DNA of 64,000 bases from Pseudomonas putida W15Oct28 (GTDB lineage: Bacteria > Pseudomonadota > Gammaproteobacteria > Pseudomonadales > Pseudomonadaceae). The position numbers and the translations under genes were made by a program. Where the stretch lies: NCBI RefSeq assembly GCF_000708715.2, contig NZ_JENB01000016.1, forward strand, positions 62,001 to 126,000, written 5' to 3'. Shown one piece after another: positions 56,920 through 64,000 of this stretch (the stretch's first letter is position 1; every line of letters starts with the position of its first letter). The notes below the pieces were generated by a model. The model had not been told where the DNA came from and did no database searches. It saw only the letters and a program-made list of their open reading frames with translations.

Positions 56920-58396
56920 GCAACACGTGCTCCACGGCGTGGCCAGGCTCGGCAGCGAACTCTTTCTCGAGCACATCCTCGACCCGTGCCGGCTTGAACG
57001 GGTTGACCTTCTGCACGCACAGCGTCCAGAACAATGCATAGGTCGCCGTGGCGCCAAGCATGATGGCGAACGGCACGTAGACATCGGCAGGGTTCATGCC
57101 CGGCGGCGTGATGAACGCCATGCCGATGAGGATACCGCTGCTGGAGAAGATCTGCGGTAACGGGAACAGCGGCGAGCGGTAGGCACGCGGCAGGTCTGGG
57201 CGGCGGATGCGCAAGATCACCACCGACAGTGTCACCAGCAGGTAGGCAGTGCTCCAGGCGCACACGGCAGCCAGTACCAGGTGCAGGATGTTGTCCGGGT
57301 TGCCGCCCAGGTACCAGGCATGCAGGCAAGGGATCAACGCCACCACCAGGATGCACAGCAGCGGCGTCTTGAAGCGCGGGTGCAGGTAGGTGAACACCTT
57401 GGGCAACGCGCCGTCGACCGCCATGCCGTAAAGAATGCGTGGCACACCGGCCATCAGCGTGTTGATGGTGGCCGCGCCGGCGAACAAGAAGCCGATGCCC
57501 AGCCATACCGGGCCGATGTCGCCCATCACCTGCTCGGCGAAGCGCGGGATGGCCATGGGCGTGTCCAGCAGGTGCACGCCGGTGGCGGCATCCAGCAACA
57601 CGTTTTCCACCTGGCGCTTCATCGCCGCCCCGTAGATGAACATGCAAGTGGCCACACCAAACAGGCCCAGCGCCATGGCCCGCGGCAGCACCCAGGCCGA
57701 GCGGCGCAGCTCGGGTGCCAGCGGGGTGACGAACTCGCAGCCGACGAACATGAACATGGCCATGCCGACCAGCGACAGGATGGTCATCAGGTCGGTGCCC
57801 ACCAGCGAAACGCCGAACGGGCCGTCCAGTTCCACTGCGGGTGCGGCGATCAGGCCGAGCACGCCGAACACCATCAAGGTGGTCCACATGCCGAAGGTAA
57901 GGATCACTTCGGCGCGGCTGAAGGCGCTGACGCCAAAGGCATTGAGCACCGCAAACGCCACCACGAAGCACACCCCCAGCAGCCACGAACCGCCAGCGGA
58001 TTCGGCCAGGGTATTGAGGTGCTCGAAGTTCACCAGCGCCATCACCCCCGACAGGATGGTTTCGGCGGTACCGGCGAACACATGCACGATCAGGTAGGCC
58101 GACAGCGTGCCGGTGATGGCGAAAAAGCGGCCCATGCCACAGTTGATGTAGTCGTATACCGAGCCTGTGGTCGGCAGGATCGACGCGGCCTCGGCAAAGG
58201 TGGTGGACTGCGCCAGCATCATCAGTGCGGCGATGACCATGGCCACAGCAAAGGCGCTGCCGCCGATGCCAAAGCCCATGGTCGCGGTGAGGATCACCGG
58301 GCTGGCCATGATCAGCCCGACGGTGCTGGCCAGTGCGGTGGGGAAACCGACCGTGCCGCGGTTGAGGTGCTCGGTGAGCTTGTTATTGAGTGACAT
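56900..58396 (-). CDS. APC-family amine/amino-acid permease
   Basis: A 498-residue amino-acid-polyamine-organocation permease with about 12 helices. 'GFPTALASTVGLIMASPVIL' starts the first helix pair, and 'TTGSVYDYINCGMGRFFAIT' and 'GCEFVTPLAPELRRSAWVLP' are family-like. The ATG at 58396 gives the normal N-terminus. By context it imports an aromatic amine. It is the first gene of the permease-DUF3156 pair that runs toward feaR. Confidence 0.85.
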   Translation of the reverse strand: MSLNNKLTEHLNRGTVGFPTALASTVGLIMASPVILTATMGFGIGGSAFAVAMVIAALMMLAQSTTFAEAASILPTTGSVYDYINCGMGRFFAITGTLSAYLIVHVFAGTAETILSGVMALVNFEHLNTLAESAGGSWLLGVCFVVAFAVLNAFGVSAFSRAEVILTFGMWTTLMVFGVLGLIAAPAVELDGPFGVSLVGTDLMTILSLVGMAMFMFVGCEFVTPLAPELRRSAWVLPRAMALGLFGVATCMFIYGAAMKRQVENVLLDAATGVHLLDTPMAIPRFAEQVMGDIGPVWLGIGFLFAGAATINTLMAGVPRILYGMAVDGALPKVFTYLHPRFKTPLLCILVVALIPCLHAWYLGGNPDNILHLVLAAVCAWSTAYLLVTLSVVILRIRRPDLPRAYRSPLFPLPQIFSSSGILIGMAFITPPGMNPADVYVPFAIMLGATATYALFWTLCVQKVNPFKPARVEDVLEKEFAAEPGHAVEHVLHDQKFA

Positions 58397-58533
58397 CGTT
58401 ATGCCCCGGCTTGTTTTTGTGGCGTTGAACGAGTGATTACTGTGCGCTGCAGGTGGCATGGCGTCTTGCCGATGGCTGCCGCCGGGCTTGTTGCTGCCTG
58501 CCAGCAATCAGCTCCAGAGCCTGGCGATGCCCC

Positions 58534-58649
58534 TGTAGGAGCGGCCTTGTGTCGCGATCGGGCCGCAAAGCGGCCCCGGCGATATTGGCTGTGGTGCAAA
58601 AACCGGGGGCCGCTGCGCAGCCCGATCGCGACACAAGGCCGCTCCTACA
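58534..58649. repeat. REP pair, TGTAGGAGCGGCC family
   Basis: TGTAGGAGCGGCCTTGTGTCGCGATCG and its inverted mate flank GGGCCGCAAAGCGGCCC. It lies in the 376-bp divergent spacer between the permease and the dehydrogenase genes; the promoters of both must be nearby. Confidence 0.88.
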
Positions 58650-58772
58650 AGGGATCGCGCAAGGCTGACTCATCGCTTGGCAGCCACAGTCATGCCCCTG
58701 TCACGCAGGCACATGAACCGCTCTGCCCCGCTCACTAAGCTGCAAGCTTTGGCCACCTGCCCCGGAGTCTGC

Positions 58773-60260
58773 ATGAGCGACATCACCCTCCTCCCTGCCG
58801 TCACGGCCTTCCTGGCCCGCGAGCATGGCGTGTTCATCCACGGCCAGCACCTCGCCAGCCAGTCGTCTTCGACAATCGCCGTGGTCAACCCGGCCAACAG
58901 CCAGCCCATCGCCCACATCGCCGACGCCAACCAGGCCGATGTCGACCAGGCTGTCAGCTCTTCGCGCCAAGGCTTTACCGCCTGGTCGCACACCAGCCCC
59001 GCCGCCCGCGCCGCGGTGCTGTTCAAGCTGGCCGACCTGCTGGAAGCCAACCGCGAAGAGCTGGCGCAGCTGGAAACCTTGCAATCAGGCAAGCTCATCG
59101 GCATTTCCCGTGCCTTCGAAGTAGAGCAGGCCGCGCACTTTTTGCGCTACTACGCCGGCTGGGCGACCAAGATCACCGGCCAGACCATCACCCCGTCACT
59201 GCCCTCGTTCGCCGGTGAGCGCTACAGCGCCTTCACCCTGCGCGAGCCGATTGGCGTGGTGGTGGGCATCGTGCCGTGGAACTTCGCCACCATGATCGCC
59301 ATCTGGAAGCTGGCCTCGGCCCTGACCACTGGCTGCAGCATCATCCTCAAGCCCAGCGAATTCACCCCGCTGACGCTGCTGCGCATTGCCGAGCTGGCCA
59401 CCGAAGCCGGCCTGCCGGCCGGTGCACTGAACGTGCTGACCGGTGGCGGCCTGGTGGGCAAGGCACTGATCGAGCACGCAGGTACCGACAAGGTCTCGTT
59501 CACCGGTTCCGTGCCCACCGGCATCGCCGTAGGCCAAGCTGCCATGGGCGCCAAGCTGACCCGCGCGACACTGGAACTGGGCGGCAAGAACGCGGTGGCT
59601 TTCCTGCCCGATGTGGCCGTGGACAAAGCGGTCGATGGCATCATCGAGGCAGGCTTCCTGCACTCGGGGCAGATCTGCGCCGCTGGCGAGCGCTTCTACG
59701 TGCACCGTTCGCGTATCGACCCGCTGCTGGACGCCCTGTCCCAGCGCCTGGGCCAGCTGAAAATCGGCTCGCCGCTGGACGAAACCACCCAGTTCGGCCC
59801 CGTGGCCAACAAGCCGCACCAGCAAAAGCTGGCCGAACTGTTCGCCATCGCCCGCGCCGAGGGCAGCCAGATCATCCATGGCGGCAAGCTGGGTGACGGC
59901 CCCGGCTGCTTCGTGGAACCCACGGTAATCCTCGCCCGGTCGGCCAGCGACACCCTGCTCAACCAGGAAACCTTCGGCCCGGTGGCGACCTTCCTGCCCT
60001 ATGACGACGAAGACGAACTGCTGCACCTGATGAACGCCTCGCCCTACGGCCTCAGCGCCAGCCTGTGGACCAACGACCTGGGCAAGGCCATGCGCATGAT
60101 CCCGCAAATCCAGGCCGGTACCCTGTGGGTGAACATGCACACCCTGCTCGACCCGGCTGTGCCGTTTGGGGGCATCAAGGCTTCCGGCATTGGCCGCGAG
60201 TTCGGCTCGGCCTTCATCGATGACTTCACCGAGCTCAAGTCGGTGATGATCCGCTACTGA
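58773..60260 (+). CDS. feaB: Phenylacetaldehyde-type aldehyde dehydrogenase
   Basis: A 495-residue ALDH with Glu268 ('LELGGKNAV') and Cys302 ('SGQICAAGER') in the classic numbering, and 'PWNFATMIAIWK' for NAD binding. It resembles FeaB, which oxidises (4-hydroxy)phenylacetaldehyde to the acid. This is the step between the amine oxidase-like enzyme and the hpa pathway. The ATG at 58773 follows CGGAG; a longer frame is not family-like. The substrate is inferred from context. Confidence 0.8.
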   Translation: MSDITLLPAVTAFLAREHGVFIHGQHLASQSSSTIAVVNPANSQPIAHIADANQADVDQAVSSSRQGFTAWSHTSPAARAAVLFKLADLLEANREELAQLETLQSGKLIGISRAFEVEQAAHFLRYYAGWATKITGQTITPSLPSFAGERYSAFTLREPIGVVVGIVPWNFATMIAIWKLASALTTGCSIILKPSEFTPLTLLRIAELATEAGLPAGALNVLTGGGLVGKALIEHAGTDKVSFTGSVPTGIAVGQAAMGAKLTRATLELGGKNAVAFLPDVAVDKAVDGIIEAGFLHSGQICAAGERFYVHRSRIDPLLDALSQRLGQLKIGSPLDETTQFGPVANKPHQQKLAELFAIARAEGSQIIHGGKLGDGPGCFVEPTVILARSASDTLLNQETFGPVATFLPYDDEDELLHLMNASPYGLSASLWTNDLGKAMRMIPQIQAGTLWVNMHTLLDPAVPFGGIKASGIGREFGSAFIDDFTELKSVMIRY

Positions 60261-60435
60261 CCCGCCCCCTGGCCAAGGCGTGCAAGCGCCTTGGCAGCCA
60301 CGAACAAGACCCCGCCCCACCGCACACGCCCTAATAGGCCATCGCCGCCAACCGCGATGGCCCCTCGCCAAACCGAGGGTGCCCCCGAACAACAAAGGCC
60401 CCTGAAGGTGGCCGAGAACAATCGAGGGATGTGTA

Positions 60436-61746
60436 ATGGTCAAACCGCAAACGCTGTCCACCCTGGCCCTGGCCACCCTGCTGGCCAGCCAGGCCGTGCC
60501 GGCCGTTGAGCTGTACGCCGACGATGACAGGCACCTGAACGCCGACATGCTGGCGGTATGGGGCATGTTCAACAGCCGCAAGAACTACGACGGCACCACG
60601 GGTGGTTCGACCTGGCGTGAAGGCTTTATCAAGTATGGCCTCAGCGGTGACCAGGGCCTGGCCGGCAACGGCACGCTGTACGGCAGCCTGAACTGGGTGA
60701 GCTCGGCCACCTGGGGCGATGGCGATGCGGCCGGCAACACCGACGGCTCCGAACGCACCACCAAGATCGAAGACGCCTTCCTCGGCTGGCGCTCGGCCGA
60801 CCTGTTCCCCGTGCTGGGCAAGGATGGCGTGGACGTTTCCGCCGGCCGCCAGACCATTCGCCTGGGCAGTGGCTTTTTGATCAACGACGACGGCCCGAAC
60901 CTGGGCAACGGCGTCGCCGACGGTGCGCTGGACCGTGGCGGTGCTTACTACCTGGCCGCCCGTCACGCCTTCGACCGCACCGCCATGTTGCGCCTGGGGG
61001 GCAGCGACGGCCTGCATGGCAGCCTGCTGTGGCTGAAATCCGACAACCGCGCCCAGGCCGAAACCGAACTGGCCGCCGGCACGCTGGACTACACCCACGC
61101 CCTGGGCACCCTGGGGCTGACCTGGATTCACGGCATCGACGTCACCGACCAATGGGCCAGCGACTTCCAGAAAGCCCGCGAAGGCATGGACGTGTACAGC
61201 GTGCGCGGCGAAGGCAACGCCGGCATCGACAATGCCAGTTTCGCCTTCGAATACGCCTGGCAGGACAAGACCGACGGCCCCGAGCAAGCCTGGTACCTGC
61301 AGGCCGGCTACACCTTCGCCGACCTGCCGTGGGCACCGCAGGTTACCTACCGCTACACCCGCTACTCGGCAGGCTGGGACTCGCTGTTCAGCGGCCTGTC
61401 CAGCGGTTACGGCACCTGGTTCCAGGGTGAAGTTGCCGCCAACTACGCCGGCCCCTTCAACAGCAACACCGGCATCCACCATGTGGGCATAAAGGCGACA
61501 CCGCTGGAAAACCTCACGGTCGGCGCGCTGTACTTCGACTTCGACACCGTGCGTACCCGCGACAGCCTCAACCTCGATGCCCGGGAGCTGGACCTGTATG
61601 TGGAATGGGCGGTGAACGAGCACCTGATCATCAGCCCGTTGGTGGGCCTGTACCAACCGCGCAAGGACGAGAGCAACGGCGGCAACCAGGTGGGAGGGAA
61701 TGGTACCAATGTGTATAGCCAGCTGACCGTGGCGGTGCCGTTCTGA
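60436..61746 (+). CDS. Outer-membrane porin-like protein
   Basis: A 436-residue exported protein: signal peptide ending 'QAVPA-VE', alternating aromatic-rich beta strands ('GQTIRLGSGFLINDD'-type turns, 'WYLQAGYTF', 'YRYTRYSAGWDS') and a C-terminal Phe ('TVAVPF'), typical of an outer-membrane barrel. It resembles uncharacterised Pseudomonas porins that sit in catabolic clusters; it may admit the amine or aromatic acid. It lies 175 bp after the dehydrogenase gene on the same strand. Confidence 0.75.
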   Translation: MVKPQTLSTLALATLLASQAVPAVELYADDDRHLNADMLAVWGMFNSRKNYDGTTGGSTWREGFIKYGLSGDQGLAGNGTLYGSLNWVSSATWGDGDAAGNTDGSERTTKIEDAFLGWRSADLFPVLGKDGVDVSAGRQTIRLGSGFLINDDGPNLGNGVADGALDRGGAYYLAARHAFDRTAMLRLGGSDGLHGSLLWLKSDNRAQAETELAAGTLDYTHALGTLGLTWIHGIDVTDQWASDFQKAREGMDVYSVRGEGNAGIDNASFAFEYAWQDKTDGPEQAWYLQAGYTFADLPWAPQVTYRYTRYSAGWDSLFSGLSSGYGTWFQGEVAANYAGPFNSNTGIHHVGIKATPLENLTVGALYFDFDTVRTRDSLNLDARELDLYVEWAVNEHLIISPLVGLYQPRKDESNGGNQVGGNGTNVYSQLTVAVPF

Positions 61747-61784
61747 AGCCCCCCTCACCACTATCTCAAAGCTTGCAGGATCCC

Positions 61785-61869
61785 TGTGGGAGCGGGCATG
61801 CCCGCGAAGAAAGCGACTCGGTATATGGCACCGGCTTTGCCGGTGTTCGCGGGCATGCCCGCTCCCACA
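61785..61869. repeat. REP pair, TGTGGGAGCGGGC family
   Basis: TGTGGGAGCGGGCATGCCCGCGAA and inverted CGGGCATGCCCGCTCCCACA around an ACCGGC/GCCGGT hairpin, after the porin gene. Confidence 0.88.
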
Positions 61870-61969
61870 GGCGTGAGTGGCTTTCCGGAAGAGTTTGACC
61901 TCGCATGGCCAGGCGCATAAGATTTGCCAACCTGCCGATCGGTAGGCGAAAAATCAGCCAGAGAAAAGC

Positions 61970-63187
61970 ATGCAAGCCAATCCCTCCCCTCCCGTACGCT
62001 TCAGCTTCGCCCTGGGCCTAGGCCTGATCGGCGCCCTGGGCCCTTCCGCCGTCGACATGTACCTGTCGAGCCTGCCGGAAATCGCCAGCCACTATCAGGC
62101 AAGCTTCACCCGCGTGCAGCTGACGCTGACCTTCTTCCTGCTGGCCATGGGCGCCGGCCAGCTGATCTTCGGCCCCATCGTCGACGCGTATGGCCGGCGC
62201 AAACCGCTGCTGGCCGGCCTGCTGCTGTTCATCCTGTGCTCACTCGGCGCCGCCGCGGCCCCCAGCCTCGACACCCTGATCATGCTGCGCTTCTTCCAGG
62301 GCCTGGGCAGCGCGCTGACCCTGGTGGTGATCATGAGCATGGTGCGTGATGTGAGCCAGGGCGTAGCCGCGACCAAGCTGTTCGCCCTGCTGATGACCAT
62401 CGAAGGCGTGGCGCCGATCCTGGCACCGGCCCTGGGCGGCGTGATCGATGCGCATTTCGGCTGGCGTGCAGTGATGCTGGTACTCGCCGGCATGGGCCTG
62501 GCGGTGCTGGTCAACAGCCTGCTGAACCTGCCGGAAACCCTGCCACCCAGCAAACGCGAACCCCTGCGCCTGGGCCACGCCTGCCGCACCTACCTGGCCA
62601 TCCTCGCCGACCGCCGCTTCCTGCGCCCGACCCTGGCAGTGGCGGCGGTGTTCTTCTTTCTGTTCGCCTACATCGGCGGTGCCACCCTGGTGTACCAGGC
62701 CCATTACGGCCTGAGCGCCCAGGCCTTCGGCCTGCTGTTTGGCGCCACCGGTGTGTCGATCCTGTTCGGCGCCATGACGGCCAGCCGCCTGATCAGCCGG
62801 CTGGGCCTGAACACCCTGACTCGGGTGGGCGTGCTGTGCATGGCCGGCGGCGCCTGCCTCAGCCTGCTCGGTGCACTGACGGGCCTGGGACTGCCGGGTG
62901 TGGCCGGCGGCATGGTGGTGGCCCTGTTCGGCCTGGGGATAGCCGAGTCGACGCTGATGTCGCTGGTGATGGCCTCGCAAGAAAAAGCACTGGGCTCCAC
63001 CGCAGCGCTGCTGGGCGCCATCCAGCTGTCGGCATCTGCCGGCGCGGCCCCTCTGGCCGCAGTGGTACTCAACCACGGCCCGACCGCGTGGGCCGCGCTG
63101 CTGGCCCTGTGCACCCTGGTGGTGTGCCTGTTGACCGCCCTCAGCCTGCGCGACACCCCGGCCAGCTTCTCGCTCGCGGGGCATTGA
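61970..63187 (+). CDS. Bcr/CflA-type drug-resistance MFS transporter
   Basis: A 405-residue MFS exporter with 12 predicted helices. 'GPSAVDMYLSSLPEIA' and 'GQLIFGPIVDAYGRRKPLLA' match the Bcr/CflA drug:proton antiporter family. The substrate is unknown. It is a separate unit after the porin and REP. Confidence 0.88.
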   Translation: MQANPSPPVRFSFALGLGLIGALGPSAVDMYLSSLPEIASHYQASFTRVQLTLTFFLLAMGAGQLIFGPIVDAYGRRKPLLAGLLLFILCSLGAAAAPSLDTLIMLRFFQGLGSALTLVVIMSMVRDVSQGVAATKLFALLMTIEGVAPILAPALGGVIDAHFGWRAVMLVLAGMGLAVLVNSLLNLPETLPPSKREPLRLGHACRTYLAILADRRFLRPTLAVAAVFFFLFAYIGGATLVYQAHYGLSAQAFGLLFGATGVSILFGAMTASRLISRLGLNTLTRVGVLCMAGGACLSLLGALTGLGLPGVAGGMVVALFGLGIAESTLMSLVMASQEKALGSTAALLGAIQLSASAGAAPLAAVVLNHGPTAWAALLALCTLVVCLLTALSLRDTPASFSLAGH

Positions 63188-63312
63188 AGCCCTGGCACTG
63201 ACGGTCAACTCGCCTGGCACGCAGGCACAAGACGACCTACCAGTCGTTAGCGAAACTGGCTGCCACGTCACCAACAACAAATCCGACGGCAGCCAGCCCT
63301 GCGAGACCCGCC

Positions 63313-64000
63313 ATGACCCTCGATACCAGAATTGACTTCATCTACCTGTCCGAGCAGGACATGATCCGCGCCGGCGTCACCGACATGCCGGCCTGTGTCG
63401 ACACCATGGAAGAAATGTTCGGCCTGCTGTACCAGGGCGACTACCGCATGGCCGGCCCGAACAGCGACTCGCACGGCGCGATGATCACCTTCCCCGAGCA
63501 ATCGCCGTTCCCCAACATGCCCAAGCCCACCGCCGACCGGCGCATGATGGCGATGCCGGCGTACCTCGGCGGCAACTTCCAGACCGCAGGCGCCAAGTGG
63601 TATGGCTCGAACATCGCCAACCGCGAGAAAGGCCTGCCCCGCTCGATCCTCATGTTCACCCTCAACGACGCCGACACCGGCGCGCCACTGGCGCACATGT
63701 CGGCCAACCTGCTGTCGGCCTACCGCACCGGCGCCATCCCGGGTGTCGGCGCCCGCCACCTGGCGCGCAAGAATGCCAAGGTCATCGGCCTGGCCGGCCC
63801 GGGGGTGATGGGCAAGACCACGGTCGCCGCGTTCATGGCCGTCTGCCCGCTGATCGACACCCTCAAGGTCAAGGGTCGTGGCCAGAAGAACCTGGATGCG
63901 TTTGTCGCCTGGGTGAAAACCAGTTTCCCGCAAATCACGAATGTCCAGGTGGTTGAAACCCTGGAAGAAGTGGTACGCGGCTCCGACCTGGTCAGCTACT
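63313..64000 (+). CDS. Ornithine cyclodeaminase / mu-crystallin family protein (partial)
   Basis: The first 229 residues, with the C-terminus cut by the window. 'FIYLSEQDMIRAGVTDMPAC' starts the family, 'KWYGSNIANREKGLPRSIL' and 'SANLLSAYRTGAIPGVGARHL' form the substrate region, and 'VIGLAGPGVMGKTT' is the Rossmann NAD(P)-binding loop. Members deaminate ornithine or reduce imines; which one cannot be said here. It may extend the amine-catabolic theme. Confidence 0.85.
   Translation, partial: MTLDTRIDFIYLSEQDMIRAGVTDMPACVDTMEEMFGLLYQGDYRMAGPNSDSHGAMITFPEQSPFPNMPKPTADRRMMAMPAYLGGNFQTAGAKWYGSNIANREKGLPRSILMFTLNDADTGAPLAHMSANLLSAYRTGAIPGVGARHLARKNAKVIGLAGPGVMGKTTVAAFMAVCPLIDTLKVKGRGQKNLDAFVAWVKTSFPQITNVQVVETLEEVVRGSDLVSY

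Overview
The window is chromosomal DNA from a fluorescent Pseudomonas, most likely of the P. putida group. The evidence is the block thrS-infC-rpmI-rplT-pheS-pheT-ihfA-merR-tRNA-Pro(GGG), a ribose operon followed by a periplasmic nucleoside hydrolase and an asparaginase, and two Pseudomonas-type REP families, one built on TGTGGGAGCGGGC and one on TGTAGGAGCGGCC. The species is inferred from memory of gene order; no search was run.

Layout. 1-6.4 kb is a mixed accessory stretch: a cut HD hydrolase, a UDG-fold-like protein, a TonB-dependent receptor behind a Fur-like box, a lipoprotein, two small Pseudomonas-type proteins (one behind a strongly structured leader), and an HNH endonuclease with a putative modified-base-reading domain. 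About 6.57-22.06 kb is an integrated island. It has a tyrosine integrase beside a remnant of a tmRNA (ssrA) 3' end, a hairpin-rich 1 kb stretch, a DUF3987/YfjI-type protein, a second, frameshifted integrase, a TIGR04141/DUF6119 protein, and a type I restriction-modification operon with two different HsdM genes separated by an overlooked 58-residue reading frame. Both ends carry paired GGTATYCC motifs with a 12-bp period and an imperfect 20-bp core repeat. 22.2-31.3 kb is conserved core: tRNA-Pro, the translation operon, a cold-shock protein and small exported proteins.

31.8-40.3 kb holds ribonucleoside and ribose use (nucleoside hydrolase, RbsDKRCAB with an RbsR-type operator) and a periplasmic glutaminase-asparaginase. 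40.5-53.2 kb is a complete homoprotocatechuate (3,4-dihydroxyphenylacetate) meta-cleavage cluster: regulators HpaR (two paralogues) and HpaA, enzymes HpaG1-G2-E-D-F-H-I, transporter HpaX, and a C1/C2-type two-component 4-hydroxyphenylacetate 3-hydroxylase. 53.4-61.7 kb looks like an upstream aromatic-amine module: FAD amine oxidase-like enzyme, cupin, FeaR-like regulator, DUF3156 protein, APC permease, phenylacetaldehyde-type dehydrogenase and porin. Together these could convert tyramine-like amines to 4-hydroxyphenylacetate, then to pyruvate and succinate semialdehyde. The window ends with a Bcr/CflA exporter and a cut ornithine cyclodeaminase-family gene.

Most interesting for follow-up: the dual-HsdM operon with its embedded small gene, the leader at 4490-4664 with two mutually exclusive pairings of which one covers a ribosome-binding site, the TIGR04141 protein with a histone-like basic tail, and the hairpin/9-bp-repeat region beside the integrase. 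All functional statements come from reading motifs by eye. Starts were chosen from ribosome-binding sites and family length.
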